From Brevibacterium picturae (GTDB taxonomy: Bacteria > Actinomycetota > Actinomycetes > Actinomycetales > Brevibacteriaceae): 64,000 nucleotides of DNA. The position numbers and the translations under genes were made by a program. Below are positions 1 through 9,106 of the stretch, one piece after another. Within the stretch, counting starts at the first letter, position 1. Each line of letters starts with the position of its first letter. The stretch covers positions 4,340,001 through 4,404,000 of the forward strand of contig NZ_LT629739.1 of NCBI RefSeq assembly GCF_900105045.1, read 5' to 3'. Under the pieces are notes generated by a model. The model did not search any database. It worked only from the letters and a program-made list of their open reading frames with translations, and was not told the origin of the DNA.

Positions 1-331
1 CACGACCGGTCGTGCAGGAGTCGTCCTCCTCAGCGAGGGCCCGAAGGGACGCAGTGCGAAGCTGCTGGCCAAGGAGAGGAAGCGCCACGAGCGCATTCTG
101 CCCAACGTCCCGGTCCACACCTTTCAGGGTGGCAATGAAGAGGGTCAGCTGAAGATGAAGCAGGTCGTCCCTGCAGTCCAGAAGCTTCCCCGTAAGCTCA
201 ACAAGGCAGAGGTGCTGGCCGTGCGCAATCGCCTCGCCGCTCTCGGCACTCAGGGCACCCGCCCTCCGATCCCGAAGGGAATCGATCCGAACAAGGCTCG
301 GCCGAACCACAAAGCGATGCGCGGACGCTGA
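1..331 (+). CDS. DUF4191 domain protein, C-terminal part (cut by window edge)
   Basis: The open frame enters at base 2 and stops with TGA at 329-331, giving about 109 C-terminal residues. The tail is rich in Lys and Arg and ends KAMRGR. It resembles the end of the DUF4191 family, predicted membrane proteins of unknown function found just upstream of glnA in many actinobacteria (the Rv2219-like position in Mycobacterium). The visible part holds no membrane segment, which suits a basic cytoplasmic tail. A strong terminator follows 30 bases after the stop. The family call rests on position and tail composition. Confidence 0.75.
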   Translation, partial: TTGRAGVVLLSEGPKGRSAKLLAKERKRHERILPNVPVHTFQGGNEEGQLKMKQVVPAVQKLPRKLNKAEVLAVRNRLAALGTQGTRPPIPKGIDPNKARPNHKAMRGR

Positions 332-360
332 TCCGCCCGGACAGGCTTCATCTGTCCACA

Positions 361-410
361 ACAGCAGAGGGCCACCAACTCGTTTGAGTCGGTGGCCCTC
401 TGCTGTTTTG
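361..410 (+). terminator. Rho-independent terminator after the DUF4191 gene
   Basis: A perfect 16-bp inverted repeat (361-376 pairs with 391-406) encloses a 14-base loop and is followed by TTTTG. It lies between the plus-strand DUF4191 gene and the convergent minus-strand RDD gene, so it may act in both directions. Confidence 0.85.
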
Positions 411-461
411 AGTAGCTGGCTCCCTGCTGTGCAGGCCCGGTTCTCAGCCTTCGTCACGGCC

Positions 462-902
462 TCAGCGTTTGAGAATGAGTGTGCCGGCAGCCAGATCGTG
501 GAGACCGCGATTGTCGCGGTTGAAGATCAGCGCGGGAATGACGAGGACGACCAGAGCAGTGCGGATGAGTGCTTTGGCAAACCCCGGCACATGACCGTCC
601 AGGCGACGGACCTCGATGCCGAAGATCCTATGACCGATCGTGTATCCGAGAGTGGACACGAGCAGGAAGTGCTCCAGGGCGAAGAGACCCGGAGCCAGGA
701 ACGGATTGGACGAGCCGATCAGGTTTGCGATGGCCAGGCACAAGAACCAATCCACCAGGAGCCCCAGCAGTCTGCGCCAGGCGGGAGCGAGTGAATGTGA
801 GCCGGTCTCCGGCAATCCCAGGCGCCTGCCCGGCCAATCGCCGTCTTCTCGCTCAATCTTGGGCCCTTCAAGCCAGGATCCGAGGTCATCACGATTAATC
901 AC
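462..902 (-). CDS. RDD family membrane protein
   Basis: A 146-residue protein with the RDD-family layout: after a polar N-terminus of about 40 residues, a membrane segment starts at AWRRLLGLLVDWFLC, where the Arg and Asp of the family sit. A second hydrophobic stretch follows (FALEHFLLVSTLGYTIGHRIFG), then a third (LIRTALVVLVIPALIF), ending in the typical DLAAGT motif. RDD proteins are small transporters or accessory membrane proteins of mostly unknown substrate. The gene lies between the DUF4191 gene and glnA1 and is transcribed away from glnA1, as in other actinobacteria. The ATG at 902 leaves 143 bases to glnA1, room for two promoters. Confidence 0.85.
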   Translation of the reverse strand: MINRDDLGSWLEGPKIEREDGDWPGRRLGLPETGSHSLAPAWRRLLGLLVDWFLCLAIANLIGSSNPFLAPGLFALEHFLLVSTLGYTIGHRIFGIEVRRLDGHVPGFAKALIRTALVVLVIPALIFNRDNRGLHDLAAGTLILKR

Positions 903-931
903 GGACCCAGTTTACCCAAATCCAACCTGGA

Positions 932-969
932 CGAACCCTCAGGAAACATGCCCGAAACATGGACGTCAT
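932..969 (+). promoter_or_regulatory. GlnR-like box upstream of glnA1
   Basis: Two GAAAC pentamers at 943-947 and 954-958 are separated by six bases. They are flanked at the same six-base spacing by CGAAC (932-936) and GTCAT (965-969). This matches the layout of the actinobacterial GlnR operator, alternating GTnAC and GAAAC with n6 spacers. The box lies about 80 bases before the glnA1 start, a usual place for control of glnA. That a GlnR protein binds here is inference. Confidence 0.5.
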
Positions 970-1045
970 CAGCACTTCACCTGCTTGCAACTAAGATTGG
1001 GAATGGTCAAGACAAACGACCACCATAATCTAACTAGGAGACTAA

Positions 1046-2470
1046 GTGTTCTCGTCTGCTGAAGAACTCGTCAACTACATCTCGGAGAACGACGTCAAAT
1101 TCGTTGACGTCCGTTTCTGCGACCTCCCCGGTGTCGTCCAGCATTTCAACCTTCCTGCAGCCTCGTACGGCACGGAAGAGATCACCGAAGGTCTGCTCTT
1201 CGACGGTTCCTCAATCACGGGCTTCCAGGGCATCCACGAGTCGGACATGAAGCTGCTCGCCGATGTCTCATCGGCCTACATCGACCCTTTCCGTGAGGCC
1301 AAGACCTTGGTCATCACGCACTCGATCGTCGATCCCTTCACCGATGAGCCCTACTCTCGGGACCCTCGCCAGGTTGCGGCCAAGGCCGAGGCCTACCTCG
1401 AGAGCACCGGCATCGCCGACACCGTCTTCTTCGGCGCCGAGGCGGAGTTCTACCTCTTCGACTCCATCCGCTACCAGAACACCCCGGGCAGCAGCTTCTA
1501 TACGATCGACTCCGAGGAAGCTGCCTGGAACACGGGCGAAGACGAGCCCGGCGGCAACCTCGGCTACAAGACCCCGTTCAAGGGCGGATACTTCCCCGTC
1601 TCCCCCCAGGATAAGTTCGCCGACATCCGCGATCAGATGTCGCTGACGCTGGAGCAGATCGGCTTCGAGATGGAGCGGGCCCACCATGAGGTCGGCACCG
1701 CAGGACAGCAGGAGATCAACTACAAGTTCAAGACCCTGCAGCATGCCGGCGATCAGCTCCTGGACTTCAAGTACGTGATCAAGAACACGGCCTACGAACT
1801 CGGCAAGTCGGCCACCTTCATGCCCAAGCCGCTCTTCGATGACAACGGTTCGGGCATGCACTGCCACCAGTCGCTGTGGAAGAACGGTGAGCCGCTGTTC
1901 TACGACGAGAACGGCTACGGCGGTCTCTCAGATCTGGCTCGCTGGTACATCGGCGGCCTCATCGAACACGCCGGCGCAGTGCTGGCCTTCACCAACCCGA
2001 CGATCAACTCGTACCGTCGCCTCGTGCCCGGATACGAAGCTCCCGTCAACCTGGTCTACTCGGCTCGCAACCGCTCCGCCGCGATCCGCATCCCGGTCAC
2101 CGGCAGCTCGCCGAAGGCCAAGCGCCTCGAGTTCCGCGTTCCGGACCCGTCGACCAACCCCTATCTGGCCTTCTCAGCCCAGCTGATGGCCGGCCTCGAC
2201 GGAATCCGCAATCGCATCGAGCCCCCGGAGCCCATCGACAAGGACCTCTACGAGCTCCCACCAGAGGAAGCCAAGGACATCAAGCTGGTCCCCGGCTCCC
2301 TCGATGAGGCGCTCATCGAGCTCGAGAAGGACCACGACTTCCTCACCGCGGGCGACGTCTTCACCTCCGACCTGATCGAGACGTGGATTCGGATCAAGCG
2401 TGAGAATGAGATCGACGTTGCACGTCTGCGTCCGACTCCGACAGAATTCGAGCTCTACTACGCACTCTGA
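1046..2470 (+). CDS. glnA1: Glutamine synthetase, type I-beta (adenylylated form)
   Basis: A 474-residue enzyme that makes glutamine from glutamate, ammonia and ATP. Family landmarks include DGSS (53-56), the metal-binding AEAEFYLFD (131-139), [12 protein letters not shown] (213-224) and GSGMHCHQS (268-276). Tyr402 in DLYELPPEE is the adenylylation site of the I-beta class, which the GlnE encoded downstream should modify. The start is GTG at 1046, supported by AGGAG at 1036-1040; no better start lies upstream. A GlnR-like box precedes the gene and a hairpin follows it, so it is probably transcribed alone. Confidence 0.97.
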   Translation: MFSSAEELVNYISENDVKFVDVRFCDLPGVVQHFNLPAASYGTEEITEGLLFDGSSITGFQGIHESDMKLLADVSSAYIDPFREAKTLVITHSIVDPFTDEPYSRDPRQVAAKAEAYLESTGIADTVFFGAEAEFYLFDSIRYQNTPGSSFYTIDSEEAAWNTGEDEPGGNLGYKTPFKGGYFPVSPQDKFADIRDQMSLTLEQIGFEMERAHHEVGTAGQQEINYKFKTLQHAGDQLLDFKYVIKNTAYELGKSATFMPKPLFDDNGSGMHCHQSLWKNGEPLFYDENGYGGLSDLARWYIGGLIEHAGAVLAFTNPTINSYRRLVPGYEAPVNLVYSARNRSAAIRIPVTGSSPKAKRLEFRVPDPSTNPYLAFSAQLMAGLDGIRNRIEPPEPIDKDLYELPPEEAKDIKLVPGSLDEALIELEKDHDFLTAGDVFTSDLIETWIRIKRENEIDVARLRPTPTEFELYYAL

Positions 2471-2537
2471 GCCACAGTCCTAGGGCTCGCGGACTGCTCC
2501 AAGGCGTATGTGCCAGCAGCTGCAGGGAATACAGTGG

Positions 2538-2567
2538 GGGCGTCACGGGTTGCCACCCGTGGCGCCC
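2538..2567 (+). terminator. Hairpin terminator after glnA1
   Basis: A 13-bp stem with one G-U pair (2538-2550 with 2555-2567) and a four-base loop sits 67 bases after the glnA1 stop. Only TTC follows, so the U-tract is weak and the terminator function is likely but not certain. Confidence 0.6.
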
Positions 2568-2627
2568 TTCAGCGCTTCTGACCAGGGCGGCCTTCTATGG
2601 TGACCACAACTGACACAGGGATGGACA

Positions 2628-4091
2628 ATGACGCATTTCGATCTCCTTCTGATCGGCACAGGCTCGGGGAACATGTTCCTCGACGACAGATTCTCCGGCC
2701 TCAACGTGGCGATTGCTGAGGAGTGGCACTTCGGCGGAACCTGCCTCAACGTCGGGTGCATTCCGACGAAGATGTTCGTCTATCCCGCCACGATCGCCGA
2801 ACAGGCTGCCGACGCGAAGCACTACAACCTCTCTACAGAGTTCAACAGCGTCGACTGGCCGGCGCTGCAGAAGCGCATCTTCGACCGTGTCGACGCCATC
2901 GAAGCCGGAGGCCGGGAGTACCGCAGCGGCGATCGCCAACCCAATGTCACTGTTCTGGCAGAACACGTTCACTTCACTGGTACCAAGACGGTGCGCACCG
3001 CCTCGGGCCAGGAGATCACTGCCGATCGCATCGTCATCGCGGCCGGCGCCTCCCCTGTCATCCCCGCAGCCGAAGGCCTGGATCCGCAGCGTGTGGACAC
3101 CGACGGCTATCCCGTGTTCACGTCGAACTCGATCATGCGCATTCCTGAGAAGCCCGAACGGCTGGTCATCATCGGATCCGGCATCATCGCAATGGAGTTC
3201 GCCCACGTCTTCGCCGGGTTCGGCACCGAGGTGACGGTGATCGCACGTGGCCCCCGCCTGCTCGGCAACATCGACGAGGAGGTCTCACAGGAGTTCACGG
3301 ACCTCTTCGAACGCACCCATACGGTTCACCGCGGAGCCGAGGTCGCCTCATACAGTTTCGACGACGATCAGGTGAGACTGACTCTGAAAGCCAGCGGCCG
3401 CCTCGGCGAGGTTGAACTTCCGTCTCAGATCGAGACTGATGCTGTCCTCATCGCCACCGGTCGGACCCCGAACACCGCCGGCCTGGATGCTGCGGATGCC
3501 GGCTTCGACGTCCTTGATGACGCTCGTCTGCGCGTCGATTCAGCTCAGCGCGTGCTGGCACACGGCCAACCGGTCCCCGGCGTGTTCGCACTCGGCGACA
3601 TCAGCTCCCCACACCAGCTCAAGCACGTCGCCAATCATGAAGCCGATGTCGTCGGCGACAACCTCGCCGTCGACGTGGCGGCGGGCGAACCCGGCGCTGC
3701 CGCCGAGGCGGAGCTGCGGTCGGTCAATCATCGTGCGGTCCCGGGGGCTGTGTTCACCTCGCCCCAGGTGGCCTACGTCGGCATCACCGAAGACGAGGCA
3801 CGGCGTGCCGGGTACGACGTGAGTGTCAAGGTTCAGAAGTACTCCGACGTGGCGTACGGCTGGGCGATGGCCGATGACCCCGGGATCGTGAAGATCATCG
3901 CGGACAAGGCGTCTCGACAGATCCTGGGCGCGCATATCGTCGGTCATGAAGCATCGATGATCGTCCAGCCCCTCATCCAGGCGATGGCATTCGGACAGCC
4001 CGCGGACCAGATGGCCAAGGGCCAGTACTGGATCCATCCCGCGCTGCCCGAGGTCGTCGAGAACGCGCTCCTGGGCCTCGAATTCGACTGA
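2628..4091 (+). CDS. mtr: Mycothione reductase
   Basis: A 487-residue flavoprotein of the pyridine nucleotide-disulfide oxidoreductase family that reduces mycothiol disulfide with NADPH. The FAD-binding GTGSGN is at 10-15, the redox-active cysteines Cys39 and Cys44 are in GGTCLNVGC, and the pyridine nucleotide motif GSGIIAMEF starts near 183. The active-site HPALPEVVE lies near 471-479 at the dimer interface. The short GTGSGN opening and the CIPTKMFVYPA stretch fit the mycothione branch better than dihydrolipoamide dehydrogenase. The ATG at 2628 has only a weak purine stretch upstream. The gene converges on glnE with 7 bases between the stops. Confidence 0.92.
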   Translation: MTHFDLLLIGTGSGNMFLDDRFSGLNVAIAEEWHFGGTCLNVGCIPTKMFVYPATIAEQAADAKHYNLSTEFNSVDWPALQKRIFDRVDAIEAGGREYRSGDRQPNVTVLAEHVHFTGTKTVRTASGQEITADRIVIAAGASPVIPAAEGLDPQRVDTDGYPVFTSNSIMRIPEKPERLVIIGSGIIAMEFAHVFAGFGTEVTVIARGPRLLGNIDEEVSQEFTDLFERTHTVHRGAEVASYSFDDDQVRLTLKASGRLGEVELPSQIETDAVLIATGRTPNTAGLDAADAGFDVLDDARLRVDSAQRVLAHGQPVPGVFALGDISSPHQLKHVANHEADVVGDNLAVDVAAGEPGAAAEAELRSVNHRAVPGAVFTSPQVAYVGITEDEARRAGYDVSVKVQKYSDVAYGWAMADDPGIVKIIADKASRQILGAHIVGHEASMIVQPLIQAMAFGQPADQMAKGQYWIHPALPEVVENALLGLEFD

Positions 4092-4098
4092 GGGCGCT

Positions 4099-7000
4099 TC
4101 AGAACCCGTAGAAGTGGTGCTCCATGATGTTCCTCGCATGCCGCGTGGCGCGCAGGTAGTCGTCTTCGAGTTCGTGGCCGCCTCCCGCAGCGTATCCGAG
4201 GAGCCGGGCCGTGGCCTCGAGCTCGAAGTGCTCCTCCGGCAGCGACTGCGCTGTGCGCCCCCGATACAGCATCACGGCTGATCGGACATCGGTCGCCAGC
4301 TGCCACGCGGCAGCGAGCTCCTCGGCGTCGTCTGTCGGCATCAGGCCTTCCTCGGCAGCGGCACCGAGTGCCGACAGCGTCGACGTGGTCCGGAGTCCGG
4401 CGATCCGGTGGGCGTGTTGCAGCTGCAGTAGCTGGACCGTCCACTCGACGTCGGAGAGACTGCCCCGGCCGAGTTTGAGATGTCGCCTCTTGTCCGCGTT
4501 GCGGGGCAAGCGCTCATCCTCCATCCTGGCCTTGAGCGTGCGAACCTGGGTCAGTGACTTCGTCGGCATGTCGACGGGGTACCGCAGACCGTCTATGAGT
4601 TCCGTGAAGTCCTCGATGAGACCGGAATCACCGGCGACGGGGCGGGCTCTCAGCAGCGCCTGTGCCTCCCATGGTTGGGACCACTTCGCGTAATAGGCCC
4701 GGTAGGAGGACAGAGTGCGGACCAGTGGCCCGTTCTTCCCTTCCGGCCGCAGGTCGGCGTCGAGATCGACGCCCTGGGCCGCCTCGCTGGCCTTGAGCCG
4801 GCTCCCCATGCCGAGTGCGACCTTGTTGACGTGTTTGCTCAGCTTCGCCTTCTCCTCGGCCCCAAGCTCCTCACCGACGCTGCGATAGACGAAGGTGACG
4901 TCGGCATCGGAGAAGTAGCCGATCTCGCTTCCGCCCCACCGGCCCATCGCGATGACCGCAAACTCGTAGGACGGGGTGTCGGGTTGGTCGAGGTCGATGC
5001 GAACGGCCTGCAGCGCGCTGCTGACCGTGAGATCCATCAGGGCCGCGAGGTCGCCGGGGATTTCCGCCCGATCTCCGACGCCGAGGACGTCACGCAGAGC
5101 GATCCGCAGAAGCTCACGGCTGTAGGTCTCACGAATCGGAGTGATCGCCGAAGCCCCATGCCGTTTGAGCAGACCGCCGACTTCGGCCTCCAGAGCCTTC
5201 GGATCGCGCGATGTGAGGTTGTCGAAGTTGTCCAACCAGGCCACTGCGGCGGGTTGGCGCAGGAGCAGTTCACTGGCATAGCCGGACAGTGAGAGAACCT
5301 CCGCGACCGACTTCGCGGCCAGACCGGAGTCGCGCAGCATCTTGAGGAACCAGCCGGAGGACGACAGCGAGTCCGTGAGCCGACGAAACGCCAGAAGCGC
5401 GGCATCGGGGCTGACTCCGTCGGAGAACCAGTCCAGCAGTGCCGGCAGGACCTGTTTGATGACCAGCGCTGTCCGCGACATGCCCGACGTCAGCGCCTTG
5501 ATATGGGCCAGAGCGCCCTGCGGGTCGCGGTAGCCGAAGGCCCGGAGCCGATCGGCAGCTGCCTGCATGCTGCTGCCCCGGTTGTGGGCGTCGACGACAG
5601 CACCATGCACGCCGACGGCGGCATCGAGGATGGGGCGGTAAAAGATCTGGTCGTGCAGGCGGGTAACCTGCTTCGCATAGTCCTTGCGTGTGTCCTCGAG
5701 CCGGGCTCCGGTCCGAGAACCTGAGGTGAAGACCGATCGGGCGAGGATGCGCAGCTTCTCATCGTCGTCGGGGATGAGCGCGTTGCGCAGCATCCGCGGA
5801 ATCTGGACCCGGTGCTCGACCACCCGCATGAAACGGTAGGCCGAGGAGAAGACGAAGGCGTCCTCCTTCCCGATGTACCCGTGTTCGCCCAGCTCTTCCA
5901 AGGCCATCAGCGTGTTCGGGGTGCGGATGTCCTCGTCCGTACTGCCGTGGACGAGCTGCAGCAGCTGGGCGGAGAACTCCACATCACGCAGTCCCCCGCG
6001 TCCCAGCTTGATCTGCCGGGGCGCTTCGGCGGCGGGGATGAGGTCGACGACGCGACGTCGCATCGAGCGGATGCCATCGATGAAGCCCTGCCTGCTGGCG
6101 GCCTCCCACACCAGCGGCAGGAGCGTCTCGACGAACTCCTCACCCACTCCGACGTCGCCAGCGACGGGCCGTGCTTTGAGGAGGGCCTGGAACTCCCAGT
6201 TCTTCGCGATGTCGGCATAGTAGCGGGTGAACTCCGACATCGTCCGCACCAGGGCACCCGCCTTGCCCTCTGGCCGCAGCGCCGTGTCGACCTCCCATAG
6301 GGCCGGCTCAGCACCCGCGTCGGAGAGGATGCTGCGCATGCGTTGGGCGAGCTCCGTGGCCAGGTCGCGCTGCTCATCACTCGTCGCCGAGTCGAGAACG
6401 AAGACCACATCGACATCGGAGACGTAGTTGAGCTCGCGTGCCCCGGTCTTGCCCAGAGCGATCACAGCGATGCGGACGCTGCCTTCGGGGTCGAGCTCTG
6501 CCCTGGCGATGGCCAGTGCAGCGTCCATGGCGGCAGCGGCCAGGTCCGAGAGCACGGCCATGACGTGATCGACGATCTCCTCGGGAGCCTCGGCGACAAG
6601 GTCATCGGCGACGAGTCGCAGCTGTGAATCGCGATAGGTGCGGCGCAGATCCTTGATCGCCTCCTCGCCGAGGTGGTTCGCCGTGGGTGCCGGATCTTCA
6701 GGATCGGCTCCCACGCTTGCCAGCAGATCGTTGCGCAGCGATACCGCCGAGGCGGCAGGGGTGGAGATCATCAGGAACGGCGACTTCTCCACCAGCTGCG
6801 GCAGAGACTCCGGATGTCGCACGAGGTGGTCGACCATCGCTTCCGAGGTGCCCATGACTGCGAGCACACGACGAAGCAGAGCGCGGTCGAGTTCGTCTTC
6901 TGCCAGATCGGGTCCGGTCGACGAACGGACGGCCTCGAGGAACGCCGGTGCGGACTCCCCCGCGGCCTCCAGGACCCGCAGCAGGCCGAGCGCAGCCTGG

Positions 7001-7140
7001 TGCGGATCCGGAGTCGCCTCGAGGAGGTCGATGAAGCGCGAGTCCGTGGCCAAGGGCTGGCCCAGGAGTTCGTTGATCTCGTCGAGGAAGCGGGCGGCTG
7101 ACTCGGAGACGACCGAGGTGCGCGAAGTGATCCGGGACAT
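4099..7140 (-). CDS. glnE: Glutamine synthetase adenylyltransferase/adenylyl-removing enzyme
   Basis: A 1013-residue bifunctional enzyme that attaches AMP to, and removes it from, the regulatory tyrosine of glutamine synthetase. The two homologous nucleotidyltransferase halves are plain: the first has ELNYVSDVDVVFV, then DTALRPEGKAGALVRT and GRGGLRDVEFSAQLLQL; the second has EIGYFSDADVTFVY, then DADLRPEGKNGPLVRT and GRGSLSDVEWTVQLLQL. I place the start at ATG 7140 (MSRITS), four bases after the glnA2 stop; an in-frame start 18 codons earlier would lie inside glnA2. No good ribosome site is visible, which suggests translational coupling to glnA2. Confidence 0.95.
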   Translation of the reverse strand: MSRITSRTSVVSESAARFLDEINELLGQPLATDSRFIDLLEATPDPHQAALGLLRVLEAAGESAPAFLEAVRSSTGPDLAEDELDRALLRRVLAVMGTSEAMVDHLVRHPESLPQLVEKSPFLMISTPAASAVSLRNDLLASVGADPEDPAPTANHLGEEAIKDLRRTYRDSQLRLVADDLVAEAPEEIVDHVMAVLSDLAAAAMDAALAIARAELDPEGSVRIAVIALGKTGARELNYVSDVDVVFVLDSATSDEQRDLATELAQRMRSILSDAGAEPALWEVDTALRPEGKAGALVRTMSEFTRYYADIAKNWEFQALLKARPVAGDVGVGEEFVETLLPLVWEAASRQGFIDGIRSMRRRVVDLIPAAEAPRQIKLGRGGLRDVEFSAQLLQLVHGSTDEDIRTPNTLMALEELGEHGYIGKEDAFVFSSAYRFMRVVEHRVQIPRMLRNALIPDDDEKLRILARSVFTSGSRTGARLEDTRKDYAKQVTRLHDQIFYRPILDAAVGVHGAVVDAHNRGSSMQAAADRLRAFGYRDPQGALAHIKALTSGMSRTALVIKQVLPALLDWFSDGVSPDAALLAFRRLTDSLSSSGWFLKMLRDSGLAAKSVAEVLSLSGYASELLLRQPAAVAWLDNFDNLTSRDPKALEAEVGGLLKRHGASAITPIRETYSRELLRIALRDVLGVGDRAEIPGDLAALMDLTVSSALQAVRIDLDQPDTPSYEFAVIAMGRWGGSEIGYFSDADVTFVYRSVGEELGAEEKAKLSKHVNKVALGMGSRLKASEAAQGVDLDADLRPEGKNGPLVRTLSSYRAYYAKWSQPWEAQALLRARPVAGDSGLIEDFTELIDGLRYPVDMPTKSLTQVRTLKARMEDERLPRNADKRRHLKLGRGSLSDVEWTVQLLQLQHAHRIAGLRTTSTLSALGAAAEEGLMPTDDAEELAAAWQLATDVRSAVMLYRGRTAQSLPEEHFELEATARLLGYAAGGGHELEDDYLRATRHARNIMEHHFYGF

Positions 7141-7144
7141 GGGA

Positions 7145-8503
7145 CTACATCGAGGTGAAGTGTTTGCTGAGTTCGAACGGGGTGACCTGAGCACGGTAGT
7201 CGTTCCATTCCTGGCGCTTGTTGCGCAGGAAGAAGTCGAAGACCTCCTCGCCCAGGGTCTCAGCCACCAGATCCGACTGCTCCATGATCTCGAGGGCGTG
7301 GGACAGGCTGGACGGCAGTGCCTGGATTCCCATGGCGCGACGCTCCGTGTCCGAAAGCTGCCAGACGTTGTCCTCGGCCTCCTCGGGCAGCTCGTAGCCC
7401 TCTTCGATTCCCTTCAGCCCGGCAGCGAGCATGAGCGCATAGGACAGGTACGGGTTGGCAGAGGAGTCGAGGGCCCGGTATTCGATGCGAGCCGACGACG
7501 ACTTCCCCGAATTGTATTGGGGCACGCGCACCAGGGCCGAACGGTTCCGGTGCCCCCAGGAGATGTAGGACGGTGCCTCGTGACCGGTCCACAGTCGCTT
7601 GTAGGAGTTCACATGCTGATTCGTCACTGCGGTGATCTCCGCGGCATGGGTGAGGAGGCCGGCGATGAATTGCCTGCCCGTCCTCGACAACTGGTACATG
7701 GCACCGGGTTCGAAGAACGCGTTGTTCTCTCCCTCGAAGAGCGAGACATGAGTGTGCATGCCGCTGCCCGGGTGATCGTTGAGCGGTTTGGGCATGAAGG
7801 ATGCGTATACGCCCTGAGAGATCGCGACTTCTTTGATCACCGACCGGAAGGTCATGATGTTGTCGGCCATGGTCAGAGCATCGGCATAGCGCAGGTCGAT
7901 CTCGTTCTGACCCGGGCCGGCTTCGTGGTGGGAGAACTCGACGGACAGGCCCATGGCCTCAAGCATGGTGACAGCGGAGCGGCGGAAGTCGTTGGCCGTG
8001 CCGCCGTTGACATGGTCGAAGTAGCCGGCCGTGTCAACGGGTATCGGCCTGGTCCCCTCGATGATGCCGGTGCTGGGGTCGAGGTTGTCCGATTTGAACA
8101 GGTAGAACTCGATCTCCGGGTGAACATAGAACGAGAACCCCTTCTCCGCTGCCTTTGCCAGCGTCCGTTTGAGGACATTGCGGGGATCGGCCTGGGCTGG
8201 TTCTCCCCCGGGAACGTGGATGTCGCAGAACATCCGTCCGGTGGGTTCCGTCTCACCGCGCCACGGCAGCAGCGAGAAGGTCGAAGGGTCGGGCTTGAGA
8301 ACCATATCGGCCTCGTAGACCCGGGAGAGCCCTTCGACGGCGGAACCGTCGAAGCCGATGCCTTCAGAGAAGGCACCCTCGAGCTCTGCCGGGACCACTG
8401 CGACCGACTTCAGCCCGCCGAGGACGTCGGTGAACCACAGGCGGATGAAGCGGACCTCACGATCTTCGACGGTGCGAAGAACGAACTCTTCCTGACGCGA
8501 CAT
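7145..8503 (-). CDS. glnA2: Glutamine synthetase, second copy without adenylylation site
   Basis: A 452-residue glutamine synthetase-family enzyme. It keeps FDGSAVEG, HPEIEFYLF, HHEAGPGQNEIDLR, GSGMHTHVS and the C-terminal region ARIEYRALDSSANPYL. Where GlnA1 has DLYELPPEE it has NVWQLSDTE, so the adenylylated tyrosine is missing; this is typical of the actinobacterial GlnA2 (I-alpha-like) group. Its in vivo substrate may be ammonia/glutamate, although some paralogues of this family act on polyamines, so the name is safer than the exact role. It follows a small ORF by three bases and precedes glnE by four, forming an operon. Confidence 0.93.
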   Translation of the reverse strand: MSRQEEFVLRTVEDREVRFIRLWFTDVLGGLKSVAVVPAELEGAFSEGIGFDGSAVEGLSRVYEADMVLKPDPSTFSLLPWRGETEPTGRMFCDIHVPGGEPAQADPRNVLKRTLAKAAEKGFSFYVHPEIEFYLFKSDNLDPSTGIIEGTRPIPVDTAGYFDHVNGGTANDFRRSAVTMLEAMGLSVEFSHHEAGPGQNEIDLRYADALTMADNIMTFRSVIKEVAISQGVYASFMPKPLNDHPGSGMHTHVSLFEGENNAFFEPGAMYQLSRTGRQFIAGLLTHAAEITAVTNQHVNSYKRLWTGHEAPSYISWGHRNRSALVRVPQYNSGKSSSARIEYRALDSSANPYLSYALMLAAGLKGIEEGYELPEEAEDNVWQLSDTERRAMGIQALPSSLSHALEIMEQSDLVAETLGEEVFDFFLRNKRQEWNDYRAQVTPFELSKHFTSM

Positions 8504-8506
8504 TCC

Positions 8507-8710
8507 TCAGCCGTTCCACTTCTTGTCGTCCTCTTCCCACTCCTCATTGCGGGCCTTGGCCCGTTCGAGGGCGGCTCGAGCCACTTCCTCGGTCTCATAC
8601 GGACCCATGCGATGATCCGCGTCGCTGACCAGGCCGCGCTCGACCTCGTTGGTCTGCAGATTGAAGTAGTACTTCGAATCGGCATCGTCGATATCTTTGA
8701 ACAGTCCCAT
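8507..8710 (-). CDS. Small SPOR-like protein upstream of glnA2
   Basis: A 67-residue acidic protein (MGLFKDIDDADSKYYFN...). The pattern of YYFNLQTNEVERG followed by MGPYETEEVARAALERAKARNEEWEEDDKKWNG resembles the short SPOR-domain-like proteins often annotated before glnA2 in actinobacteria. The ATG at 8710 is preceded by a good GGAGGG site. The stop lies three bases before glnA2, so it is the first gene of the glnA2-glnE operon. Its function is unknown; it lacks a signal peptide or membrane segment. Confidence 0.8.
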   Translation of the reverse strand: MGLFKDIDDADSKYYFNLQTNEVERGLVSDADHRMGPYETEEVARAALERAKARNEEWEEDDKKWNG

Positions 8711-9106
8711 GTCGAGCCCTCCATCGCGGGTGTGGTGAATCCCTGACAGATTTCAGCTTACCGGTTCTGTCTCGTGCCGCCAGGACCTCACCGCACTCCA
8801 TCGCCACGGGAGAAATGGCGACCTTGCCGGAGGCCGGAAGCTGACGCTCATCGGTCTCCGGCCCCTGCGCCTCTTTCAGTGTGCGCTGGGCATCAAAAAA
8901 TGACACGTTTTGTGTCTGAGGGCCACAGAAAATGATGTTTCCGTATCAGTCGGAGCAATATCCCACCGATTCCGCAGAGATTGTCACGAATCCTGGTAAT
9001 AAAGGTTTGCCCTCCAGACCTTCAACGGAATACAGTGAGATGCATCCTCAGCCATGCGTGAAACTGGCTGGAACTGCCCACGGGGCAACATAAGAGAAGG
9101 AAAGCT
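8711..9106. other. 396-bp divergent intergenic region
   Basis: No coding frame I trust lies here; the minus-strand frame of about 100 codons that reads into it shows no family signature. It separates the minus-strand glnA2 operon from the plus-strand ald gene and must hold both promoters. The stretch 8890-9010 is visibly richer in A and T than its surroundings. I could not assign a convincing -35/-10 pair. AGAAGGA at 9093-9099 is the ribosome site of ald. Confidence 0.6.

Noticed and set aside
6638-8746. Plus-strand frame of 702 codons across glnE and glnA2
   Set aside because: It is antisense to two clearly identified genes, and its composition is that of a shadow frame.
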